DNA of 64,000 bases from CAZMFZ01 sp046152935 (GTDB taxonomy: Bacteria; Bacteroidota; Bacteroidia; Cytophagales; UBA9547), in NCBI GenBank assembly GCA_046152935.1, contig JBJXGB010000103.1, forward strand, positions 5,142-69,141, read 5' to 3'. This document shows positions 9,317-16,500 of this stretch, one piece after another. The position numbers were made by a program, and so were the translations under genes. The stretch's first letter is position 1; each line of letters begins with the position of its first letter. The notes beneath the pieces are model-generated. The model had not been told where the DNA came from, did no database searches, and worked only from the letters and a program-made list of their open reading frames with translations.

Positions 9317-9595
9317 ATGTCAAATTGGGATGATAAAGCAAAACGTCTACTAAAGTCCGAGTTGGTCAAACGCGGTGTGTCAAATGCTGATTTGGTGTTA
9401 TTACTTAACGAGATTGGCGTTGAAGAAACTAAGGCAAGCATAGATAGCAAAATTAGTCGTGGCAGTTTTAGTGCTACATTTTTATTGCAGTGTCTTACTG
9501 TTGTTGGCTGTCATAAAATTGAAATTGAGAATTACGAAAGCCAGTTATTGATGGCGGCAGAACCAAATGAGTCTTATAAAAGAAGCGTAAAATGA
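9317..9595 (+). CDS. DUF6471-domain protein, possible controller of the RM system
   Basis: A 92-residue, mostly helical, charged protein. Its opening (MSNWDDKAKRLLKSEL, then VSNADLVLLLNEIGVEET) fits the small DUF6471 family, which I recall being found beside DNA methyltransferases. Residues 8-50 could form a helix-turn-helix-like unit (KAKRLLKSELVKRGVS / NADLVLLLNEIGV), the size and style of RM controller proteins, but no canonical HTH_3 pattern is evident. Its stop overlaps the methyltransferase start by four bases (ATGA), implying translational coupling. A palindrome lies in its own promoter. The regulator role is inference; other possibilities include a methyltransferase accessory subunit. 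Confidence 0.8.
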   Translation: MSNWDDKAKRLLKSELVKRGVSNADLVLLLNEIGVEETKASIDSKISRGSFSATFLLQCLTVVGCHKIEIENYESQLLMAAEPNESYKRSVK

Positions 9596-10920
9596 AAAAC
9601 AATACTGTAAAATTCATTGATCTTTTTGCGGGTCTTGGAGGTATCCGTCTGGGTTTTGAAAAAGCATTTAAAGATGCAGGCCTGGATACCGAATGTGTAA
9701 TGACTTCGGAAATAAAACCTTATGCCGTAAAAACGTTGAAACATAATTTTGGAAACGATTTCTTGGCTGGTGACATTTTCGGAATTCGTAATGAATTTAT
9801 TCCCGATTTTGATTTTTTGTTAGGCGGTTTTCCCTGTCAACCGTTCAGCTCCGGTGGAAAACGCCAAGGCTTTTTAGACACAAGAGGGACTTTGTTTTTT
9901 GAGATTGAAAGAATTTTGAGAGAAAAAAAACCGTACGGTTTTATTCTTGAAAACGTGGAAGGTTTAGTAAAACACGATCTAGAAACTAAAAATGATGAAA
10001 TCGGGAGAACACTAAAAACCATTTTGCACGCACTCAAAAATGAGTTGGGTTATAAAACAACTTGGAAAGTTTTTGATAGCCTAGAATTCGGACTACCACA
10101 ATCGCGCAAACGGATTTTCATTGTCGGCACAAAAGAAGAGTATGTCGACTTAAGCGGAAATGAGCCGTGTTTTTGTGCATTGGAAAACATATTGGAAAAA
10201 GGCTTGCCTATCTTAAAATCAGAATTTATTGATAAACTATTGTCGCATTTCTCTTTGGACGAACTGTATGGAAAATCCATCAAAGATAAACGGGGTGGTG
10301 ACAACAACATTCACAGTTGGGATCTTGAAATAAAAGGAAGTGTTACGAAACAACAAGCAAAAATCCTCAACCAATTGTTTAAACAAAGGCGCAAAAAACA
10401 ATGGGCAGATGAAATTGGCATTGACTGGATGGATGGAATGGCGTTGACTGTGGAGCAAATAAATACATTTGTTTATCTGGCAAAAGATGAGTTGAAATCA
10501 CTGCTGGACGACCTGACAAAAAAAGGCTATTTGAAACTGGAACACCCGAAAAAATTAGTTAAAAACCACACAACGAATGGTATTGCTACATACCGTCAAT
10601 ATGACGAAACAAAACCCAAAGGGTATAACATTGTTACAGGTAAATTAAGTTTTGAGATCAATAAAGTACTTGATCCAAAAGATATCGCTCCTACTTTGGT
10701 AGCAACTGATGTTTCAAGATTGGCTGTACCTGATGGAAATGGTTTGCGTAGACTGACAATTAGAGAAGGCTTGCGCTTATTTGGTTATCCTGAATGGTAC
10801 GAAATTCCTACAAAAGAATATGATGCATTCGATTTGTTGGGGAATACAGTTGCCGTACCTGTTGTAGAATTTGTAGCGAATAAATTAGCCGAGGTTTACA
10901 TCAGCGAACCTGTAGTTTAA
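9592..10920 (+). CDS. DNA (cytosine-5-)-methyltransferase of a type II RM system
   Basis: This enzyme puts a methyl group on C5 of cytosine in its recognition site and so protects host DNA from the adjacent endonuclease. Motifs are in canonical order: FIDLFAGLGG (motif I, residues 8-17), GGFPCQPFS (motif IV, nucleophile Cys82), ENV at 120-122 (motif VI), QSRKRIFIVG (motif VIII), then a long target-recognition region, then RLTIREGLRLFGYP and LLGNTVAVPVV (motifs IX-X). The 442-residue length is at the long side because of a helical insert (about residues 247-325) in the variable region. It overlaps the DUF6471 gene by 4 bp and the convergent endonuclease gene by 20 bp. If the endonuclease is NgoBV-like, the site would be GGNNCC. 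Confidence 0.95.
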   Translation: MKNNTVKFIDLFAGLGGIRLGFEKAFKDAGLDTECVMTSEIKPYAVKTLKHNFGNDFLAGDIFGIRNEFIPDFDFLLGGFPCQPFSSGGKRQGFLDTRGTLFFEIERILREKKPYGFILENVEGLVKHDLETKNDEIGRTLKTILHALKNELGYKTTWKVFDSLEFGLPQSRKRIFIVGTKEEYVDLSGNEPCFCALENILEKGLPILKSEFIDKLLSHFSLDELYGKSIKDKRGGDNNIHSWDLEIKGSVTKQQAKILNQLFKQRRKKQWADEIGIDWMDGMALTVEQINTFVYLAKDELKSLLDDLTKKGYLKLEHPKKLVKNHTTNGIATYRQYDETKPKGYNIVTGKLSFEINKVLDPKDIAPTLVATDVSRLAVPDGNGLRRLTIREGLRLFGYPEWYEIPTKEYDAFDLLGNTVAVPVVEFVANKLAEVYISEPVV

Positions 10921-11587
10921 TACCCGTATGTTCTTCATAATTTCTCAATACATTTTGTAACCAATGTCCATTAGTGTGGCGAGTTTGTGGATATTGGTAG
11001 CGAGTTTCGTTAAGTGCAGTAAGAAATTCTTCTAATGAATTGAAAGGTTTAAATATTGAACGTTCGGAATACCAAACACTTGGTCGAATATTGTAGATAA
11101 CACTTTTCTTCTCCTGTACTTTTAATGGATATGTACTACTTGAACAAGCTAATTCCCAAATTTTCTTAATCCAAACATCTTTAATAGTCAACTCGCTTCC
11201 TTTCATTTGGTAGGCAAAGATCAAATAATTAGAATCTAAACGATATGCAGAGCTTAGCAGGGAATTGCAATATGAATCAAAGTTAGCCAAATCAAACCCT
11301 GGGCCTCTGTCCCAATCAAAAGATTTTACTTCCAGTAATTCAGCTTTTTTGTTGTGTTTATCCAGATAAAAATCTGGAAACACTTGTGAATTTGAGTTCT
11401 CTTCAAATTCAACCGTTTCTTTCATGAGCCATGCCTTTAACCATTCTTGTAGTAGGTTTCCAACGGTGTCTTTAGTTTCAATTGCGATTGTCAGGTCTTT
11501 GAGCGAAAAATTGATAACTCCTTTTTCTCCAATAATCTTGTATTCGTTTACTAATTTGTTGTGTAGCTCAAGTCCTGATAATTTCAT
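10901..11587 (-). CDS. Type II restriction endonuclease, probably NgoBV-like
   Basis: A 228-residue protein encoded tail to tail with the methyltransferase, sharing 20 bp. A PD-(D/E)XK nuclease core is visible: PDF at 71-73, then E86-V-K88 in ELLEVKSFDWDRGPGFD, with Glu47/Glu60 as possible extra acidic ligands. The segment after it (FDLANFDSYCNSLLSSAYRL) and the overall length resemble the NgoBV endonuclease family, which cuts GGNNCC. That match is from memory and not verified. The nuclease role is strongly supported by motif and position; specificity is uncertain. Upstream of its ATG the sequence is A+T-rich with no clear promoter. Confidence 0.82.
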   Translation of the reverse strand: MKLSGLELHNKLVNEYKIIGEKGVINFSLKDLTIAIETKDTVGNLLQEWLKAWLMKETVEFEENSNSQVFPDFYLDKHNKKAELLEVKSFDWDRGPGFDLANFDSYCNSLLSSAYRLDSNYLIFAYQMKGSELTIKDVWIKKIWELACSSSTYPLKVQEKKSVIYNIRPSVWYSERSIFKPFNSLEEFLTALNETRYQYPQTRHTNGHWLQNVLRNYEEHTGIKLQVR

Positions 11588-11918
11588 TTATTTCCAATGT
11601 CAAATCCATTGCAAATGTATATTTTTCCCTGATTTTTCTGTGGTGAATTTGATAATACAGCAGCGAAGGTCTGCATATACGCAAGTCTACTATATTTCTT
11701 TCAAAAACTAGAGGTTATTTCTATCTTTTAAGAAATACACGCAATAGTTGTTTCGTATATTTCTTTTTCATGCAAATGTCAAGCGACCTCGCTAGTTTAA
11801 ACCACTTCATTTTACCCCTAGCGCTACTGCGCTTTCATCGTCTTTGCTAGGTTTGCGCTTGGCGAGCAGGTCGGCATAGTATTTCAAAAAAGTTATAATT
11901 CAAAAATTACTTTACCTT
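11588..11918. other. Gene-free spacer between endonuclease gene and 41-bp repeats
   Basis: I see no supported gene. The block 11807-11896 is more G+C-rich than its surroundings and carries a perfect 5-bp hairpin (AGCGC-TACT-GCGCT, 11820-11833). On the minus strand it holds a 30-codon open stretch ending at 11807 that has no start codon other than TTG or ATT. It may be a remnant or a dispersed repeat; the rest is A+T-rich. Confidence 0.4.
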
Positions 11919-12136
11919 AAGGTTTTGTACCACTACAAAAGCTTCCCTGAGTGAAAAGCAAGGTTTTGTATCCCTACAAAGGCTTCGCTGAGTAAAAAGC
12001 AAGGTTTTGTACCCCTACGAAAGCTTCCCTGAGTGACAGGCAGAGTTTTGTAGCCCTACGAAAGCTTCGCTGAGTGAAAAGCAAGGTTTGGTACCCCTAC
12101 AAAGGCTTCACTGAGTCACAGGCAGGGTTTTGTAGG
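11919..12136. repeat. 41-bp tandem repeat, five full copies plus a 13-bp partial
   Basis: Units start at 11919, 11960, 12001, 12042 and 12083, with a partial unit at 12124, so the period is exactly 41 bp throughout. Copies differ from one another at a handful of positions. Each contains a small hairpin, TTTTGTA-NCCC-TACAAA or close to it, followed by a GCTT...AAGC/AGGC outer pair. Copy 1 has a perfect 7-bp stem. The period is not a multiple of three and no frame is kept. The array ends where nagB homology breaks off. Confidence 0.95.
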
Positions 12137-12337
12137 TAAATCTCCATCATTCTGAAGATAGACCAATTCTGCATACACCCTGGTTGGAGTTGAGCCAGTA
12201 GCCAAGCCCAACACACAATTTTTGCCTTCTAATTGTTTTATTTTAATTAACGAAGCTATATCGTTGGCTACTTGGAATGAAGCCGCTTCTGAGCTTTCAA
12301 ATATCTTGGTTGGTATTTTTTCTTTGATATTCATCAT
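12116..12337 (-). pseudogene. nagB: Glucosamine-6-phosphate deaminase, truncated N-terminal fragment
   Basis: NagB turns glucosamine 6-phosphate into fructose 6-phosphate and ammonia. Only 73 codons are open, against about 260 or more in a whole enzyme. The visible part is typical: IPTKIFESSEAASFQVA at the start, and GLATGSTPTRVYAELV, where GSTP is the phosphate-binding loop. Homology stops near residue 67 (LQNDGDL), and the reading frame then runs into the last partial copy of the 41-bp repeat and stops. The catalytic Asp and His regions are missing, and I find no C-terminal remainder elsewhere in 8874-12118. It must be non-functional unless another copy exists. Confidence 0.85.
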
Positions 12338-12407
12338 GTTTCATTATTCGAAATATAAATCATTTAGGTTTCTTTATAAATATTTTGATAAGTTAATGCC
12401 AAAGAAA

Positions 12408-12438
12408 TTTGGGATTCCGATTTTGACTGTTAGTTTTG
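12408..12438 (+). promoter_or_regulatory. Bacteroidota-type promoter for the nucleotidyltransferase gene
   Basis: TTTG at 12408-12411, a 19-bp spacer and TAGTTTTG at 12431-12438 match the -33/-7 consensus perfectly. A transcript would begin near 12445, giving a leader of about 38 nt before the ATG at 12483. Confidence 0.65.
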
Positions 12439-12482
12439 GTAGAATTATTTGAAACTGTATAATCTTTAAATTTAAACATAAA

Positions 12483-13385
12483 ATGAAACCCACATTAGTA
12501 GTACTCGCAGCAGGAATGAGCAGCCGTTATGGCGGAGGCCTTAAACAAATTGACCCCATTGGTCCAACAGGCGAAATCATCATTGACTACTCGATTTACG
12601 ATGCCATTAAAGCTGGCTTTGGAAAAGTTGTATTCGTAATTCGCCATAGTATCGACCAAGCTTTCAAAGAAGCCATTGGTAACAAATACAAAGGAATAGA
12701 AGTGGCCTATGCCTACCAAGAAATGGACATGTTGCCTTCAGGCATGGAGCGTGACGTGGCTTACAGATTAAAGCCTTGGGGAACCGCCCATGCTGTGTGG
12801 TGTGCTAGAGATGTGGTAAAAGAGCCTTTTGCGATCATCAATGCTGATGATTTTTATGGCTACTCTGCTTTTAAACAAGTGGCCGATTTTTTGATAGCAA
12901 ATAAAGACGACAATATGTATTCTATTGCTGGCTATCAAATGAAATATACCATGAGCGAAGAAGGCTCGGTAAATCGTGGAGTTTGCGAAACAGATGCAGC
13001 TGGCAATTTGACTGGTATTGTTGAAAGAACTGAAATATTCACCACACCTACAGAAATTTATTCAGAGTCAAGCGGTAGCAAAATTACCTTTACAGGCGAA
13101 GAGCCAGTATCGATGAACTTTATGGGTTTTATGCCCAATGTTTTTCAACAAATGGAAACTTATTTTAGAAACTTTATCGTGCAAATTGACGGAGATCCTA
13201 AAAAAGAATTTTTTATCCCATTGTTATTAAATCATTTGGTTAAAACGGGAGAATCGAAAATAAAAGTATTGGATGTAAAAGAAGAATGGATAGGCATAAC
13301 GTATGCTGCTGATAAAGACAAAGCGGCAGCCAGCATTAAGAAATTGGTAGATGCAGGCAAATACCCTTTGAATCTTTGGAAATAG
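12483..13385 (+). CDS. NTP_transferase family sugar-phosphate nucleotidyltransferase
   Basis: A 300-residue single-domain enzyme with the nucleotide-binding start VVLAAGMSSRYGGGLKQ (residues 6-22). The metal/substrate segment is AIINADDFYG (about residues 118-127), where Asp-Asp would hold the sugar-nucleotide diphosphate. It should transfer a nucleotide to a sugar phosphate, but neither base nor sugar can be read from the sequence. There is no C-terminal left-handed helix domain, unlike GlmU or GlgC. It has its own promoter and a strong terminator, so it is monocistronic. The nearby aldose epimerase and lost nagB hint at a sugar-metabolism neighbourhood. Confidence 0.85.
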   Translation: MKPTLVVLAAGMSSRYGGGLKQIDPIGPTGEIIIDYSIYDAIKAGFGKVVFVIRHSIDQAFKEAIGNKYKGIEVAYAYQEMDMLPSGMERDVAYRLKPWGTAHAVWCARDVVKEPFAIINADDFYGYSAFKQVADFLIANKDDNMYSIAGYQMKYTMSEEGSVNRGVCETDAAGNLTGIVERTEIFTTPTEIYSESSGSKITFTGEEPVSMNFMGFMPNVFQQMETYFRNFIVQIDGDPKKEFFIPLLLNHLVKTGESKIKVLDVKEEWIGITYAADKDKAAASIKKLVDAGKYPLNLWK

Positions 13386-13406
13386 AAGCTAATTCCTAGC
13401 CCAAAA

Positions 13407-13437
13407 CAAAAAAGTCCCACAAGTTGGGACTTTTTTG
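13407..13437. terminator. Bidirectional terminator
   Basis: A 12-bp stem (AAAAAAGTCCCA and its complement) with a 5-nt loop is flanked by A6 and T6 runs. It lies between the convergent nucleotidyltransferase and aldose epimerase genes and can serve both. Confidence 0.9.
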
Positions 13438-13467
13438 TTTTTGTGATGATTTGGCAAATACATGCCG

Positions 13468-14646
13468 CTACTTTACCGAAAACTTGTACACAGTTGTGCT
13501 ATGAAATGTTTCGCCAACATTGAGCACCGTAGTGGGGAAATCGGCTTGGTTTGGTGAATCTGGGAAATGCTGAGATTCAAAACAAAAACCAAATCTTTTG
13601 CCATAGGCTATTCCATTTTTTCCTTTCAACGACCCATCAAGAAAATTGCCTGTATAAAATTGCACACCTGGTTCTGTACTGTACATTTCCAATACTCTGC
13701 CACTTTCAGGCTCATAAGCAGTAGCAGCCAAAGCCAACACATCTTTTTCTTTATCTACCACAAAATTATGGTCGTAGCCATTTCCAAATTGAATCTGCTC
13801 ATCATCAGCATTGATATTAGCCCCAATGGTAGTGAAAGTAGTGAAATCAAAAGGAGTCCCTTTTACATCTTGCAAGTTGCCAAGTGGAATCGAATTTTTG
13901 TTAATTGGCGTGAAAGTAGAAGCGTTGATCTTCACTTCGTGTGCCAACACATCTGTTTTCGCGCCATTTAGGTTGAAATAAGCATGGTTTGTAAGGTTTA
14001 AAACGGTTGGTTTATCTGTGGTAGCCATGTAGTCTATTTGCAGTCCATTGTCGTTTTTCAAAGTGTAAGTCACTGTCAATGAGAGATTTCCAGGGTATCC
14101 CTCTTCCATATCTCTGCTCAGATACGTCAATTTCAAAGCACTTAAGCCCGAATCGCTTTTCACAATTTCTGCTTTCCACAATGCTTTGTCAAAGCCTCTA
14201 AGGCCGCCATGCAAGTGATTTTCGCCATTGTTGATGGCGAGTGTGTAAGTTTGATTGTTGAGCGTGAATTTGCCTTTGGCAATTCGATTGGCATATCTAC
14301 CAACTATCGCCCCAAACGATGGGTGTGGTGCTACGTATGAGGCCAAAGAATCGAAACCTAGCGTGACTTCTGCTAATTTTCCAGCCTTGTCTGGTGTCTG
14401 TATAGAGGTGATGATACCACCAAAATTGGTAATTTTCACCACCATTTCATTGGCATTGGTGAGCGTATAAATGTCTGCACTAGTACTATCAGATATTTTA
14501 CCAAAAACTGCTTTTTCGATGTTAGATTTCCTATTTCCTGCTTCTGCATTTTCTACTTTTTTATTGCAGGCAATGATCGCAGACATTAATCCAACAACTA
14601 TTGCCGAAGCATACATACCTTTGACAATTACGTGCACATTTTTCAT
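13468..14646 (-). CDS. galM: Aldose 1-epimerase, predicted lipoprotein
   Basis: Mutarotase interconverts alpha and beta anomers of hexoses. The 392-residue product starts with a lipoprotein signal peptide (hydrophobic residues 11-25, lipobox ending in Cys27), so it is probably anchored on the periplasmic face or outer membrane. Family motifs are in order: ITNFGGIITS, GRYANRIAKG, the substrate loop NGENHLHGG, the catalytic His segment NLTNHAYFNL, and the C-terminal Glu region STEPGVQFYTGNF. Its export suggests it equilibrates sugars before import by a transporter such as the MFS permease 5 kb away. It ends at the shared terminator. Confidence 0.93.
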   Translation of the reverse strand: MKNVHVIVKGMYASAIVVGLMSAIIACNKKVENAEAGNRKSNIEKAVFGKISDSTSADIYTLTNANEMVVKITNFGGIITSIQTPDKAGKLAEVTLGFDSLASYVAPHPSFGAIVGRYANRIAKGKFTLNNQTYTLAINNGENHLHGGLRGFDKALWKAEIVKSDSGLSALKLTYLSRDMEEGYPGNLSLTVTYTLKNDNGLQIDYMATTDKPTVLNLTNHAYFNLNGAKTDVLAHEVKINASTFTPINKNSIPLGNLQDVKGTPFDFTTFTTIGANINADDEQIQFGNGYDHNFVVDKEKDVLALAATAYEPESGRVLEMYSTEPGVQFYTGNFLDGSLKGKNGIAYGKRFGFCFESQHFPDSPNQADFPTTVLNVGETFHSTTVYKFSVK

Positions 14647-14880
14647 ACTGAATGAAATAAATTTGGTTTTTAAATTTCGACTATACAGTTATTTTTGTGG
14701 CGTGGGCTAGCTATTTCAAAATAGAAACGCAACAAATACACCTCGATGTAGATTATACACAAACTTAAAACAATTTTTCACGTTAACACAAGATAGCTTT
14801 ACTATTCAAGAATCTCAATTCAATTCAGCCTTTACAGTAATAAAATAGATAACAATTAACGCTTACTTACCATCAAAAAA

Positions 14881-15321
14881 ATGAAAATTATCATCAAAAC
14901 CCAAGTTGAAAACACTATGGAAAATGTATGGAAAGGTTTTGATGAAAGATTATTTGCCAAACTAAGCCCTCCATTCCCCAAAGTAGAGATACTTAGATTT
15001 GATGGCTGCAAAAAAGGAAATGAAGTACATTTGAAACTACTATTCCCATTCATTCCTCAACTTTGGTTTGCTGAAATAATTGACAATTCAATAGCTGAAA
15101 ATGAGATTTATTTTGTTGACAAAGGCACAAAACTGCCTTTTTTTCTTTCAAAATGGCAACACAAACACCGCATTCAAAAAGCGGGAGGCCACACGAGTAT
15201 CATTGTAGACGACATCGACTTTAATACGGGCACTATTTTGACAGATTTATTGTTTTACCCACTTTTATATCTACAATTTTTATATCGTGTGCCTATTTAT
15301 AAAAAGTATTTTAAAAACTAA
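14881..15321 (+). CDS. SRPBCC-fold (START/Bet v 1-like) protein
   Basis: The 146-residue protein begins MKIIIKTQVENTMENVWKGFD and has the strand-helix-strand pattern of SRPBCC ligand-binding proteins (for example GxKxGxE-like KKGNEVHLKL, then HKHRIQKAGGHTSIIVDDIDF, and a long C-terminal helix). It matches a common small Bacteroidota family of unknown ligand. No signal peptide is present, so it is cytosolic. It is 96 bp upstream of the TPR gene on the same strand. The fold is likely; the function is unknown. Confidence 0.72.
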   Translation: MKIIIKTQVENTMENVWKGFDERLFAKLSPPFPKVEILRFDGCKKGNEVHLKLLFPFIPQLWFAEIIDNSIAENEIYFVDKGTKLPFFLSKWQHKHRIQKAGGHTSIIVDDIDFNTGTILTDLLFYPLLYLQFLYRVPIYKKYFKN

Positions 15322-15417
15322 TCGATAGTATTTGTTCAAAAAAACTATTTTGAATTGACTACTCAATTTTTCTTCTTTGTAGCTTGAAAACAAGTTTTTT
15401 ACACATCAGAATCAACA

Positions 15418-16500
15418 TTGCACTACTTTCGAGCAAATCTTTATCGTTTTTTGAAATCTACTATCGCATTTTTTGTTCTTCTCAATAGTATTTCATGTGC
15501 TAATGAAAATAAAGAACGCATTCCTGAGTATTCGCAATTGCAAATTGACCCGAGAGCACAGATTAATTTTTTAGAAAAATACACCAACGAGAACCAAGAC
15601 GATGACGAGATGGCTTATAAATTGGCAAAACTGTATTTTACCAATGGCAACATAGATAGTGCATTGATTTACGTAAATAAGGCTTATTTGATTGATAAAA
15701 ATAACAACCAATACCTCTTTTTTCAAGCACAATGCTTTGCAGTGAAAGGTCTTTTTCTCGATTCGAAAGATGCTTTTGAAAAAGTAATTGAAAATGGTAT
15801 TCCGCACAACGATTACATTTCTTTGGCAGCCGATATTTATTTCAGCACCAATAATTTCACAAAAGCCCTCAATTATTTAGACCGAGCCACTGCCGAAAAC
15901 CCAGATTCGCCATTTTTATTCTACAAAAAAGGAGTCATTTATGAATCGAAAGGCGATACGATCAATGCTATTAAAAATTACAATAAATCGATCGAGTTGA
16001 ACCCAAGTTTTATTGATGCCTACATCAAATGGGCAGATTTAGAGACTAAAAGAGGTAATTTCAGCACGGTAAGAAAATATTTAATAAATGCACTTCGGTT
16101 CGATAGCCTCAATTCAAATTTATACTTCCATTTGGCTTTAGCATACAAAAAATTAGAATTAAAAGATTCTTCAAGTCTGTTTTATGAAAAAGCTATTCAA
16201 TTTGACAGCAATTATACAGATGCACTCTATAATATTTCCATCATTTACCTGCAGCAGGGAAAATATGCCAGAGCCGAGCAATATTTGAAAAAAATTGCAT
16301 ATCTGAGACCAGAAACGCCAAATATCAATTTTAAAATCGCTTACGCTCTCGACTTCTTAAACAAAGAAACAGAGGCATTGAATTATTATCAAAAAATAGA
16401 CAGTTCGGACATTAATTATAATTTTGCCCAGCGATTGATAACGAGGCTTAAAGTAAAAACAACCAAAACTGCTGTTGTAGAGCAGGAAATACTAAAATAA
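15418..16500 (+). CDS. TPR-repeat lipoprotein, TTG start
   Basis: The 360-residue product has a hydrophobic segment (residues 11-26) ending in a lipobox-like NSISC with Cys27, then about seven tetratricopeptide repeats spanning residues 55-345 (for example AYKLAKLYFTNGNIDSALIYVNKAY). TPR proteins act as scaffolds. The start is TTG at 15418: the next ATG (15610) would delete the signal peptide and first repeat. No Shine-Dalgarno sequence is visible, which is usual in this phylum. The stop and the thrS start overlap by one base (TAATG), so translation of the two is probably coupled. A role for it near threonyl-tRNA synthetase is not known. Confidence 0.82.
   Translation: MHYFRANLYRFLKSTIAFFVLLNSISCANENKERIPEYSQLQIDPRAQINFLEKYTNENQDDDEMAYKLAKLYFTNGNIDSALIYVNKAYLIDKNNNQYLFFQAQCFAVKGLFLDSKDAFEKVIENGIPHNDYISLAADIYFSTNNFTKALNYLDRATAENPDSPFLFYKKGVIYESKGDTINAIKNYNKSIELNPSFIDAYIKWADLETKRGNFSTVRKYLINALRFDSLNSNLYFHLALAYKKLELKDSSSLFYEKAIQFDSNYTDALYNISIIYLQQGKYARAEQYLKKIAYLRPETPNINFKIAYALDFLNKETEALNYYQKIDSSDINYNFAQRLITRLKVKTTKTAVVEQEILK

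Noticed and set aside
9317..11587. Phage defence island beyond restriction-modification
   Set aside because: Only the three RM genes are present; flanking genes are metabolic, and no further defence gene, integrase or transposase is seen.
11807..11896. Short minus-strand coding remnant in the more G+C-rich block
   Set aside because: Only 30 codons without ATG and no recognised homology; kept as unexplained spacer.
11919..12136. CRISPR array
   Set aside because: The repeats are directly adjacent with no unique spacers, the units vary, and there are no cas genes.
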